Assembly (NCBI GenBank): GCA_021904315.1
Contig: CM038917.1
Coordinates: 13,810,041-13,874,040, forward strand
Source: Sphagnum magellanicum
Lineage: Eukaryota; Streptophyta; Sphagnopsida; Sphagnales; Sphagnaceae
Length of the DNA stretch: 64,000 nt
Reading direction: 5' to 3'
Of this stretch, positions 33,300 through 45,600 are shown piece after piece; the stretch's first letter is position 1, and the number at the start of each line of letters is the position of its first letter. The position numbers and the translations under genes were made by a program. The notes under the pieces are model-generated. The model was not told the DNA's origin. It did no database searches and worked only from the letters and a program-made list of their open reading frames with translations.

Positions 33300-35400
33300 G
33301 TTTTTCTCACCAAAATTAATGGCATAATGTTTCTCTCACCAAACTAATCAATGGTAAAAAATGTTGGGTTTTGGTGGTATTTTAATTCTCGTTTATTTAG
33401 GGATTTGCATTCTTCTCAATTTTAGACCATAATATATATTACATTAATTTATTCTCTCATTAGCGGATAGATTATGTCCAAATTGTGCATGTTTAATACT
33501 TGTTGGATATTCCCAACAACTTGACAAAATAATTGATGCTAGAGAGGTGATTACATATATTAAGATGTATTAATTAAATGAAAATAGTACAAAACATGGA
33601 AGGAAAGGAATCAAGTACATTTTGAAAAGGAATTATTGCTTGCTTAATGACAAAAAGGAAAACGTACTATGTTGAAACACAACCTCAACAAAACTAAAAA
33701 TATTTGTGTTTTTTATCTAACAAATAAGCATTGGCATCTAAGGTGCACAAATGAAAATGTATGTTTTTTATTCTAGGATTGTTTAATTTCTACAGAAAAT
33801 TACCTATTGGTTCCAAATGCTTCAAGCCCCTTGTGCCTTGTGTGGACTTGATTTTGGTCGTGTAATCAGAAGATCTATTCAATCCATTGCATGTGGTTGC
33901 TTCCACTACTTTGTAGTCAAAACCTGAGTTCACAAACTCTTAGGTATTATAACAAAATTACATTCAATATAATTTGAGCAAATCATATGTATGTTCCAAG
34001 GAATAGAACTCTAGGCCATTTCACATCCTAAATTCTAATGTTCTTTCTCCCTAATAGAGAATTGACAAATTGTGTTTAACATACTATATTGACATAATAA
34101 CTGTAATTCAAAAAGTGTGTTATTAGGGATACCCATGAAGCCCTAAATCATGAAAGTTGTATGGAGAAGGTTTAAAACCACGTGAATTTAAAAAGAATTG
34201 GAATGATGAATTTGGAAAATGACATATCGTTTAAATGTAATCTTGTCTACATTAATGCTTAACCTTTGGATGAAGACATGGAAATTGGGAGTTTGCATTG
34301 CTTCTATCCATTGTTTGTTGTTAGGCTTTGTGTGACCTAAAAGTTGAAGAGGGTCTTCAACATGAGTGAAGGAAATGAAAGGTTATTAGTACGGTTTCAT
34401 TTGCATTATAAAGAAAGACCAAGAATGAAATACACATGGAAGGAACATAGAGGGAATGAAAGAACAATTATGCACAATGAGGGGAAAAAAAAATGAAAAG
34501 TAGATTTTGAACATTGATTATTCAATTGTTGAGAACGGTAGTTAAAAAATGTCAAGTAATAAGTATTTCAACCTATTTGTTGCTTCAATGGTATGGTGCA
34601 CGCCAAAAAGCATAGACCATTAGTCATTCCTTGTTGTGATCATTTGTAATGTTTGTTGTAGAATTCCAAACACCTATCACCCTCTTCCTTTGAAAATTGT
34701 TACACAAGGTTCATCCACCTTGAAGGAAAATTCACAAATTCAACCCAATTGAGCTCCTCTTGCTTAAAAAACATCGTCATTGGATAAAGACACTCAAGAA
34801 TGCTCTATGGTTAGAACTCCCACCTCTTTCATAACTTTTAATGGGGAGAATGGGGCCTCCACTTCGAGTGTAATGATGGACATGTATGTTCGAAAGAAAG
34901 ATTTACATCGTGTATGAAGAGATTCAAAATCCTAATAGTTGGAAATAATAGTTAATATTGCATATTTAATGCATTTGATTTTTTTTATAACTAAAAATTT
35001 ATAGCATATAACTAGCAACTACAGTTGGCTTGAAGAATTTGTAACAATCCTTCATTATATTTGGGTTTAGTGAAATCCAATGAAAGAAAACATTGGGTTA
35101 TTTGTCTTCAACCATGAAAACCTACAAAATTACTTGATGTTCAACTTTTGAATTTTGAATATCACTTTTCCGGATAATTTTTCAAGAAAAAAAAGTGGTA
35201 GCCACTTGTAGGTATATTAACTACTTCAAATAACCAAAAATAAATTTATTATTGGTTAATTATTACCTACGAAATAATTGACATTATAGTTATCTATTAT
35301 TATTTATGAATAATGATCCTATAGAATTATACCAAATTAGTATGAAAAACATACCTTTAAATTCACGAATGTTCAATAAATATTTCATAATTGATTATTA
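33300..35400. other. AT-rich intergenic, nothing recognised
   Basis: No ORF over 60 codons and no repeat that I can see. Confidence 0.5.
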
Positions 35401-35402
35401 TT

Positions 35403-35727
35403 TATATAAGCTTTCAAGTTTGGATTTTAGGGTTTAGGGTTTACATTTAGGGTTAGGGTTTAAGGTTTGAGCTTTAGGGTTTAAGGTTTGAGGTTTAAGG
35501 TTTAGGGTTTAAGGTTTGAACTTTAGGGTTTGGGGTTTAAGGTTTGGGATTTACTATGTAAGGTTTAGGTTCTAGGCTTTAGGGTTTAAGGTTTAGGGTT
35601 TAGGTTTTAGGTTTTAGGGTTTGGGATTTCCAATGCGAGGTTTAGGGTTTGGGCTTTAAGGTTTAAGGTTTAAGGTTTGAGATTTACGATGTGGGGTTTA
35701 AGGTTTGGGCTTTAGGGTTTAAGGTTC
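35403..35727 (+). repeat. Interstitial telomere-like array (TTTAGGG variants)
   Basis: About 325 bp of TTTAGGG, TTTAAGG, TTTGGGG and TTTGAGC-type heptamers, G-rich strand on +. All are degenerate, so this is an old array rather than a telomere end. Confidence 0.9.
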
Positions 35728-36027
35728 ATTCATCTTTGATGGGTTTATTTTTTAGATGGTGGTTGGCATACATATGTTATTTCACATCAAAATCTCACTT
35801 GGTCTATAATGTTGACTTCTAATTGCATGTTCAAGAATTCAAATAACTCCTAGGTTCATTTGTCTTTCAACTTGCATTGATTTTGTTTCTAATTGGGTTT
35901 GGGATGTAGGTAGGACTTGAATTGCAATGGGTACCACCTTTTTCTAAGGTTGGGGTTTGAATTCCCTATAAGTTACAGGTTTTAAAACATTTTTTTTCAT
36001 TATGTGCAAATTCAACAAGACATTATA

Positions 36028-36795
36028 TGGGATTAAATTTTTAATTTAGGACTTTATACAACTTGGTGGATGGAATGAACTCCACTTGGTGGCCACCAAA
36101 CTTAACAAATTAATTACCATTTTTCACATGAAGGATCATATTATAAAATCATTTAATAAATTTATCATTTATCATATTATAAATTATTAATGATCTTTGA
36201 TGTGAAAATAATATGACAAATTTTTCGCGATTTCCATTGTTAAGTCATGAGCTATTAAGTTTGTGATGCAAATCAAGGAAGGTTGGAATTTGGTTAAACA
36301 TGAAGGATTGTAGCTAGGTGATAATGAGATGCTCACTTGGTTAAATCTTCTTATGGATGATGGTCATTTTGGCTACATTATCAAAATTGAAAAAAATAAA
36401 ATCATACTTATCCAAACATTATTGTTTTCAAATAATTGTGGGTATCCTTTGCCCATCCATGGTGTCAAAATCAATCTTGCCCATACAAATGTTTGGAATT
36501 TGTTTATATATGTAACACATTTTGTATTGAAAGCTTTGCAATATTGATAGTTTGAAATATTAATAATACATTAGACATACACCAATATGGCCATTAAATA
36601 GGTGAAGCATTCATCCAAATGAAAAGGCTTTTGCATCCACATTGGAACACATATTTAATTAATTTAAGATTAAATTTTTAATTTAAGACTTTATACAACT
36701 TGGTGGATGTAATGAACTCCACGTGGTGGCCACTAGATGTAACAAATTAATGATCATTTTTGACATGAATGTCATATTATAAAAAAATTCAATTA
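36028..36795 (+). repeat. Pair of about 130-bp direct repeats around a 500-bp core (TRIM-like or duplication)
   Basis: GATTAAATTTTTAATTTA at about 36030 recurs at about 36666. Both are followed by CTTTATACAACTTGGTGGAT, a GAACTCCACxTGGTGGCCAC core and AACAAATTAATxACCATTTT (second copy GATCATTTTTG). The 500 bp between carries a 72-codon ORF (36329-36547) with no known match. A terminal-repeat miniature retrotransposon or a simple segmental duplication are both possible. Confidence 0.7.
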
Positions 36796-37079
36796 CATTA
36801 TTTCTAAATAAAAACAACTTTGTAGCCAATAATTCCAAAAAGATCTATGTACACATTATGTTGAAAACATTCATATCAATCTGAGTCACAACAATAAATA
36901 TACATAATTTACATTTATTTCAATAAGATACATAAACTCATTTAATTCCTTTTGAAAATGTAAAATCATTTGAACAATTTTTTTTTGAATATCACTATTC
37001 AATAACACTTCAATGATTTTTTTTTGAAAAAAAAAATGTTTAATAAATGGATAAGATTTTTACTAATATAATATTATTA

Positions 37080-37990
37080 CTTATGTTAGGCTACTTTCAT
37101 CTATTTTAGGGTTATTTTTCATCGTTCTAAACTATTTCACCGTACATTATTTATGGTTATTTATGGTTATTCTTAGTTATTTTTGGTTATTTTTAACTAT
37201 TTCACCTTAGGTTACTTTCAATTATTCTAAATTATGTTTGGCTATTTTATGTTACTTTTGGCTTTTTTTTATTATTGTAAGTTATTTTTGGCTATTTTAA
37301 ATTATTTCATCTTAAGCTATTTTCGACTATGTGAAGCTATTGTTGGTTATTTTTTACTATTGAAGTTATTTCACCTTATGTTATTATTAACTATTCTAAG
37401 TTACATTACCATAGACTATTTGTGGCTATTCTATTGGTGGCTATTAATGGTTATTTTATTAATGGCTATTGGTGGAATTATTTTATTACTGGTTATTGGT
37501 GTATATTGGTGGTTATTAGTGATTATCATATTAATGGTTATTGGTGGCTATTCTATCATAAGTTTTTATTAGATATTTAGGTTTTACTATCATAGGCTAT
37601 TGATAATTATTTTAGTGTAAGTTATTCTAAATTTTTTTATAGGCTTTTATTAATTATTCTAGGTTAATTTACCATCAGTCATTATATTATATTTTATATT
37701 ATTTAAAATTTTATATTTAGGACAAAATAACTTATAATAACATGAAGTAAAATGACCTTGAATAACCTAAAATATAACTTGAAATAAATATATTAACTTA
37801 AAATAAAATAATTTAAAGTAAAAATCTTATAATACATTAACTAGATATCTTAAGGTATAATAATGTATAATAGTTTACAATATAATAATTTATAATAACT
37901 TAAGGTATAAATTAGAATAATTAAGGTAACCTAAAATAATATAAGATATATCATAAAGTAACATAAGGTATTTAAAACAACATGAAAATA
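37080..37990. repeat. Degenerate GGTTATTT tract followed by its complement (foldback-like)
   Basis: 37085-37670 is made of GGTTATTTT, GGCTATT, AAGTTATTTCACCTTA and similar on +. 37725-37990 is made of AAAATAACTTATAATAA, AAATGACCTTGAATAACC and similar, which are the complement of the same units. Imperfect; the 112-codon ORF at 37234 is repeat-derived. Confidence 0.6.
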
Positions 37991-37999
37991 AACTTATTT

Positions 38000-39410
38000 T
38001 TCACAATAAATTATAATAATGAATTATGTCATCTATTAGTGAAACATGATGTTTACATAATGATATTATAGTGAAATAACTTTAACCAGGGTGAAATCAT
38101 TAAAATGCAATGAACTTATTTCACTTTTAAGGTCTCGTAATGATTTAGGCTAATGAACCACAAACCACTTTTATACTAGTGATTTTGTTAATTTTGGTTT
38201 ATTCAAGTTTTGATCCATGTCTAGTGGATTGTGGTTCAAATTCAATGTCATCAAATATAACCTCATATGTAATTTTTTGTGATTACTTTAAACGCTTGTA
38301 TAAAGGTTTTACTTTTTTTGGGTAATCGTTTACAAATTTTGATAAAATATGATTTAAAAATTTCTTGGTTTTTTATATTATTTTCTTCTTTTGTTTAATT
38401 TGGATTTATTTGTGAAGATGAACATACTTTTTGCATATGTATTCATGCAAACCCATCTTTAGGTGGTATTAGGGTTGTCACAATATTTGACTGTTTGTCA
38501 TGACGTAACACATTTGTTTGGATGTTGATGTTGCTTTAAGTCACACTAAAAACAGGTCAACTTAAATCAAAATACTAGGATCAACTCAAATCAATGCTGA
38601 AGTCAAGCTACTTGGGGGAAAGTTAAAGGAGCCTTAAGGTTTTAATAAGGTGGCACTTAAGGTTTGTTTTATTCCTGGGCCTTTTCCTTTAAATGGACTT
38701 GTCACAATTACAATTTTTTTTTTTTTCATGTTTATCCATTACATTCAAAAGTAAAATTTTCCCTTAATATGTTTTTATTGGAATGAAAATAAATGGGAAA
38801 CAATATGAATTTGTATTCCTAATTTTCCTATTTTTTTATCCCATCATAGTTTCAAATTTTATAAAACATGGGTAATGTATTCAAAAAGAAAATGTTAAAA
38901 TAAGTTTATATCAGGTTTAAGGTCTAATGTTACTTAATATTTAATGTAAATTACTATTAACAAATCAATGTTTTTACCATAAATAAAACAATAAAACATA
39001 TATACAATTAAATCATAACCCTATGTAAAGTCTACTATCACGTAACTATTATCATTTTATTTTTATTTTTTGGGATAGTACATATTGATCAATGTGCCTG
39101 TAATGACAATGAAATCATTATTTACTTATCAATATTTTATATATTTTGAAAAAAAAATAATTCATTGAATTATATCCAAATATTATTAATGACATAAAAT
39201 ATCTGCATTCTACAAAATCCTATGACTAAAAAATGTCAATCATCATGGACACCATTGACCAAATCAACATAGTCCAATTGGACATTAACAAGAATTGAAC
39301 CAAATCCTGAGAAACGACCTTCAAGTAGCACCTAAAATATCTAAAGAAAAAAGAAATAATAAAAAGGTTTACAAAATGAACAAGAATATGGTGAGCATAC
39401 AATCCCAAGT
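38000..39410. other. AT-rich intergenic, nothing recognised
   Basis: Only short ORFs and A/T runs. Confidence 0.5.
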
Positions 39411-39411
39411 T

Positions 39412-40119
39412 TGGGGTGTAAATCTTAAAGTTTAGGGTTTAAGATTTTGGAGTTATTTTCATATAATTTAGATGTTTTAAAGTTTTGGTGTTACGATTTA
39501 AAATTGGTGTCCTTAGGTTTTTGATTTAAGGTTTCAATCATTAGGATTTGGTTTTAGGGTTTTGGTTTAAGGTTTAACGTTTAGGTTTAAGATGTTAAGG
39601 TGTTAAATTATAGGGTTTACGCATTAGGTTTAAGGTTTAAAGGTTTTCAATTTTGCTTTTAAGGGGATTTGGTTGAAGGTTTATGATTTATGTTTAAGCT
39701 TTAAGGTTTAAGACTTTGGGTTTAAGGTTAAGGTTTAAGGTATTTTAGTTTAGGGTGTTTAGGTTTAAGGTTTTAAAATCTAAGGTTTAAAGTTTAAGGT
39801 TTACGGATTAGGTTTCAACTTTAAAATATAGGTTTGGGATTTAGGCTTTGGGTTTAAGGTTCAAAGTTTAGAGTTTAAGGTTTAAATTTAAAGTTTCATT
39901 TGGGGTTTAAGGTTTAGATGTTAAAGTTTAGGGGTTCTATAGTTTAAATGTTATGATTTAAGGTTAGGCTCTAAAGGTTCAGGGTTTATGGTTTAGGGTT
40001 TAAGTTTTAGGGTTTTAAGGTTTAGGGTTATGGTGTTACATTTTAGGGTTAGAATGTTAAATTTTAGGGTTTAGGTTTAGGGTGTTAAATTTTAGGGTTT
40101 ACATATAGGTTTTTAATTT
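39412..40119 (+). repeat. Second interstitial telomere-like array
   Basis: About 700 bp of heavily diverged TTTAGGG/TTTAAGG units, same orientation as the 35.4-kb array. The best-preserved part is 39980-40100. Confidence 0.88.
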
Positions 40120-40499
40120 AGGCCACATAATATTCAATACCTTTCCTTAAGTAAATCAATTTCATCATTAAATAATCTAGAAAATAGTGAAATGATTTTT
40201 TTTGAAAATATGACATTGCCATGTTGAAAATTATCACAATCATCATAGGCTCCAAATTGAATAATTTCACAACTCATATCACAATATTATAGTAGATGAT
40301 AAAAAAATACATAATTTTAAAATGAAAAGATGAATTCATTTTTTGACAAAAAGAATTATTCATCTTGTCAATGTGGAAATAAACCCTTGGCTTCTATTAT
40401 CAAAATGATGTCAAAAAGACATCGACATCCATTATGGATGAAAATTTTTTTTGGATAAAACTAACACTTGTGTATGTTAGACAAAAGAACTAGATGAAG

Positions 40500-40822
40500 A
40501 TGTTAGGGTTTTCCTATCCCCACCTCATCCTGTTTCATTCTTTTTTCCATTTTCCTCCTTTTTCTCTCCATTTTTTTTTTGCATTTCCATTCTTCTCTCC
40601 CGCATTCTTCTCTCTAACCTTCTCTTTTCATACTTCTCTTCACTTCACAAAATCATTTTCCTTCTCCGTCACTCTTTTTTTCTCTTCTGTCATCATTCTC
40701 TTTCCTATTTTTTTTATTTTGTCCTCTGTGGGTTATCTCAATGTGCATGAACTCAATGGTCATGGTTTCAATGGGCTTGGATTCGACAAGTGCATTTGGA
40801 CATCTCCACAACAACTTTCCAG
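40500..40822 (+). other. Pyrimidine-rich tract then ATG and possible first exon
   Basis: About 200 bp of T/C-rich sequence (40530-40730) followed by ATG at 40741 and an open stretch to a GTATGT donor at 40823. The layout resembles a plant 5' UTR and first exon. The peptide (MCMNSMVMVSMGLDSTSAFG...) is unknown to me; it could be chance or the start of the decayed unit downstream. Confidence 0.25.
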
Positions 40823-41041
40823 GTATGTCAAGATTCCTTCCTCCCATCTTGTCCTTACACTTCCCTTAAGATGTTGTAAAACATTAGGTTTAAGGCAACA
40901 TTCACATTCATGAAAAACTTCGTTTTTTAAAAATGTTAAATTTGAACTCAAAGACTCTAGTTTAATCCTAGGTAGGATTAATGTTAGGAACTAATGTTTA
41001 GAAGGAACTAAAAAACACTTTGTGTTTTTTACCATGGTACT

Positions 41042-41087
41042 AATGTAAGTGTTGGTTCATATAACACTTACATTGCTATATGAACCA
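41042..41087. other. Two overlapping, mutually exclusive perfect inverted repeats
   Basis: AATGTAAGTGTT (41042-41053) pairs with AACACTTACATT (41063-41074). TGGTTCATATA (41053-41063) pairs with TATATGAACCA (41077-41087). Each is perfect and the two cannot form together. Confidence 0.8.
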
Positions 41088-42054
41088 GTGTAATATTGTT
41101 TCATATGTATGCTACTACTATATGCTACACTAGTTTGTATAGCATATAACAACTCAACTATGATATGTATGAAGCATTGCTGAAGCACTGTTTTGTGAAT
41201 TCACTTATACAATCATAGTATAGCTAATTCCATAAATTGCTAAATCCTTTAATCAACCACATATTGAACTATAGGAGTTTTTTTCTCTTCCTTGTGCACT
41301 TCTTTCCCTTGTGAAATATAATATTTTGTTTATGAAATCTTCTACTTATGCAAGCATGTAATTTCATTTTGTTATCTTCATGTTATAAGACCCCATCTAT
41401 AAGCTCTTATGTTTTTTTTAAAACCATAAGTTTTCATTTCTTTAGCTTCATAATGGAATCCTATTTATGTTGAAAGTAAACATAACAATTCCGTACCTAT
41501 CATTAATCTATGTTTGTAAGAAGCATTGCCTCAATATTCATTACAAACCACATCAATTTCAAGTTTGACAATGCCATATCCCTTTTTGCATAATTTTATT
41601 CAATAATATCTCTTATTGTCATTTTATCTCACATTCTTTTTGCAACCTATCTCAAGTTTTATCTCATTTTCTTATTACGTTACGCATTCATCTTTTAGAC
41701 TATACATTAATATCACTAACAATGTCCATGACATTCTTAATTTTTCACATAATTGTATTACATCTTTGTTTGCATTAGGTTTTTAATTAATTACATAGCT
41801 AAATCTTAATCATTTCAACCTTATTTCATTCAGAGGTTCTAATTTGTAATGGATGTTCTTATGCAACTAACTTTAAATCTATTCAATTACATCGTTTGTG
41901 TGATATTGTGAAAAAACCCAATATTAAGCGAATTCCGTGAATAGATCAGATCAACATTCAAGCCCATGGCAATCTCAATTTCACAGGCCTCAATCAACCT
42001 TCACTTACAAAACCTAACCTTGAACCCTTAAACCCTAAGTATTGTAGATAATTG

Positions 42055-42510
42055 TTCTGAATGCCTAGTGATTGCTTGGTGTTCATGTTCGCAAGTAGTC
42101 AAAACACCTAGTGCCTACCATGTGTTCACCTTTGCAAAAACTAGTCTTGAACACCTAACGACCGCCAAATGTTGAAGATTACAGAAAGTAATCTTGAGCG
42201 CCTTGTGGCCACTAGGCATTTAGGATTCCAAGAAGTAGTCTTGAGTGCCTTGTGGCCGCTAGGTGTTTAGGATAGTAAAAAAAACCCTTGAATGCTTAAC
42301 GGTCGTTAAGCATTCAGGATTGCAGAAAACAATCCTAAACAACTTGCTATTGCTAGGCATTCAAGATTACAAAAAATAGTCTTGAATGCATCATAGTCGT
42401 GAAGCGTTTAAGAATGCAAAAACCAATCTTGAATGTTTAGCGGTCGCTAAACATTCATAATTGTAAAAACTAATCTTGACCATTTGGTAGCTGTCAGGCA
42501 TTCAAAAATG
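42055..42510 (+). repeat. 47-bp satellite with 28-nt palindromes, about 9 units
   Basis: Unit starts at 42148, 42195, 42242, 42289, 42383, 42430 and 42477 are multiples of 47 bp apart. Each unit has a palindromic half (TGAATGCxTA-xCG-GT-CGx-TAxGCATTCA type) and a half reading GGATTGCAGAAAxxAATC. Units at 42289-42316 and 42430-42457 are perfect apart from the 2-nt centre. Confidence 0.93.
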
Positions 42511-42779
42511 TAGATAGGAATCCTAGGCATTTTATAGACCATGCAAGAGTTCATGAATACTATGGTTCAAAAATATGCACCGTCTTTTGTGATTGATGTT
42601 TAACTAAACTAGTTTTGGCATACAAGTATGCCCCACCATTATTGAAAAAGATCGTTGGGAAGTACGTTGGAACTAACAAACTATACACTGAAGCAAAGCT
42701 TGGCATCTTTTAGCTCACAATTTCATCCTAGGTAATCTTTGTCGTGGAAAGTTCTAATAGTAACCTGGAATTTCATTTT

Positions 42780-45600
42780 ATTGAAAATGGGAATCAGGTT
42801 TCTATCAAAAAAAGGCCTATCCACTCAATCAAGGTTTGGGCACATGAATTGGGGATGGTGGTGGTGTTTCTTGAAGACCTAAGGAGGAAAAAGTAGGTCC
42901 ATGCATTTGCCCATGCATGAAAATGAACAACAACCTCATCTTTGACCGAGGTTTCAAAATTTGTGGCCTTGCATCACAAATTGCAAAGGACATCATCGAA
43001 AAATGGACAAATTTTCATGAACTTTAGATGCTTGAGAAGATGGAGTTTGAAAAAGAAATCATTGAATGATCATTCGCATCATTGGGAGGTGGGGAGAGCT
43101 TAGCTATGCAACATCCAAGGAAGGAGGTGAGAAAAAAACCCACTGACGCACAAAAGAAGGAGAAAGTATTGGAAAAACTTGTGCATGCAAAAACTAATAA
43201 GGGGTACAATGCAAAGGAGTGTCGTTTTGTTGATAAATCAATTAAAGAGGAATACTCTATGTGCTCCCCTTTTGGTCACAATTCAATTCTAGACATGACT
43301 ACTACCGTTGAAAGATTCAAATAGTCTCCCCCAAATATTGTTTATCAGCTAGTGTTAAACATTCATGTTGATGAAATTAGAAGATTGATCACATAGTACA
43401 ACAAGTTTGACACAAAAGCCCCAATATTTGCAATTCTTGAAGACCCAACATAGCTAGATTACATACTACCAAGACGCCCATGAAACTAGGAGGACATTCA
43501 AAATCACAATTTTCTAATTGTCGGCAAGCAGCACACAATCAAGGTTGCAAATGTGTGTTTATTTTGATCCCTCCTTCTTACATTATTGTGGTTGTTATAT
43601 TGTCTTGCCTCAAATTGATTTGTCCATAAACGAGGGAATTGTCTTTGTTGCTTCTTACTCTTCATTTTATAGCAACTGATTGCGGATGACAATATGTCAT
43701 TGGAGGTGTGGCAAGTATATAACATGTTCCAGATTGTGGTAACATGGGACACTAATTTTGTGAGGATTTACAAAATCTCCAAACTTCTCAACAACAAGGA
43801 TTGTGCCATGAACACGAATCCATCCTATTGTGAAAGCCTTATACATGTGCAATGGATATGGGACTCCTACAATAGACCACTTCCAAGTCTTGACTCGTCT
43901 ATTTGGCATTCAGAAAAATAGAAGGTAAAACAAGAAACCCCATAAACATTGTCATAATTTTAGTGATGTATTTAGCTTCTTGGTTTCTCAAAATCCTCAA
44001 TTCGTTATCTACAGCAATTTGAGGTGACATTGAAACATGTTTTGAACATTAAGTCTACAAAGGAATGTATGAACATCCTTCTTTCCTTCAACATTATTAT
44101 CCACCTCTAGGAAACTATCCTAGTGGAATGGGAAAGATGCAACATTTTAGATGGTTTTGGTGATGTTCCTACAAAGTCGCCAAAACTGATTGGAAAATCG
44201 ACATTTGGTTGTCTTGCCAATTTGAAGGAAAACCAATTGGAAAAGCTAGCAAGAGGGCTTATTTCATGGATAGTAACTATCCGTGAGAGACCAAACGATG
44301 GTGGAAGACTTGATTTGAAGTCCATGTGCAAGGTATCCAAGACATTCAAAAGAAAGGCCATAATCTAGAATGAAATCATGATCCATTTTGGACTTCCAAA
44401 GCCAATAACAAATAATCAAAGGCCATACAAGGATGAAAAATGGCATGTTTTAAAAGTGAAGCATAAGATGGACAAAATATTTTTTCTCGATTCTAGATGC
44501 AGAACTTTTCAAGGATATTTACTTGAAGAAAATGAGGCTAAACCCATCCAATGAAGCTCCTCCATCTGGCTTTAAATTTGCACTATTGATAAGGGTCCAA
44601 AGTGCCACTCCATAGGCACTTGCAATGAAGGATATTTTTCTGGACACACATTGCAAGTTCAATTGTGTAAGGAGTATGGTTGGATTAAAAGAGGTTATTG
44701 ACACACCCAAGTTGTTTTCATTTTCATAGGACCAAACACCACATGCCATCGTTGTGTTCTACACAACACACACATTGAAAGAGATTCTTGTAGCATGGAA
44801 GGGACCTGATTGGGAGTCCTTCATAACTAGCTTGTTGGAGGCAAAGGTGACTTTGAAAGTCGTTGTTTGTGTTTGTGACTAAAAGTCGTTTAGGCACCTA
44901 TTCACAACTATTCTAAAATCTGTATTTGTAAAGAAGGTGCAATTTGAGTTTGGTCAATACATGGCTAGTGTTGCAAAAAGTATTAGTTCTTCAAAAGGCC
45001 CTATGGAGGAGTTGGTGTTTTTCTATGGTTATTTGTTCCCATGTAAATTTGGAAAAAATATACAAGATATATTTGGAACAAGGAAGTTACTAGCACTGAT
45101 TCCTCATTTGACTTCCTTATTCCCAAAAGATCTGCACTTATACAAGTATGGAATACTACCAGAGGCATTGTTGAAGATTATGCTACTAATATTTCATGGT
45201 GATCTTATATGTATAAGCATTTTTGGCCGGGGGGGTGGGTGGGGGGGGGGGGGGGTTGTAACATAGTATGCCTAGTAAGTTTTTACTTTTTCAATGGCAT
45301 TATTGAAGTTGAATCTTTTATTACATTTCAATTGCATCCTCATATTTTTCTAAGTTTGGATTTTGTTTTCATCCTTTGGAAAAAAAATGTAAGGTGCTTG
45401 AAATTATTCCCATCAACATGGAAGGGGAAAGGTGTAAAACAATTGCATCAATTTTTCTACGATTGCTCTTAGGGGTGATTCAAAAAGATGCAACAACGGA
45501 ATTGCCTATAAGAGCCTTGAGAATCACAAATGAAGCTCAAACTAATGTTGAGATTGGGGTATTCAATTACCCTAAACAAGGATAGGATAAGTACTCTAGT
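42780..45600 (+). pseudogene. Decayed ORF region of unknown family
   Basis: Plus-strand open pieces with coding-like composition: 43082-43321 (basic, KKEKVLEKLVHAKTNKGYNA), 43694-43918, 44123-44365 (SPKLIGKSTFGCLANLKENQ, ISWIVTIRERPNDGGRLDLK), 44937-45200 (FEFGQYMASVAKSISSSKGP, ELVFFYGYLFPCKFGKNIQD) and 45376-45582 (LRITNEAQTNVEIGVFNYP). They are broken by stops and frame changes. I do not recognise the family. Order and strand suggest one former gene, perhaps linked to the FCP1-like relics just downstream, and probably a repeated element. Confidence 0.45.
45229..45255 (+). repeat. G-run of about 27 nt with two T interruptions
   Basis: GGGGGGGTGGGTGGG... interrupts the ORF that ends near 45228. 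It could form a G-quadruplex or be a sequencing length artefact. A second pure G12 lies at 55782-55793. Confidence 0.8.

Noticed and set aside
40494-40913. 139-codon Phe/Ser-rich ORF that looks like a membrane protein
   Set aside because: Product of a T/C-rich low-complexity tract; hydrophobicity is a composition effect.
45229-45255. G-quadruplex regulatory site
   Set aside because: Lies within decayed ORF debris with no gene to regulate, and long G runs are prone to length error.
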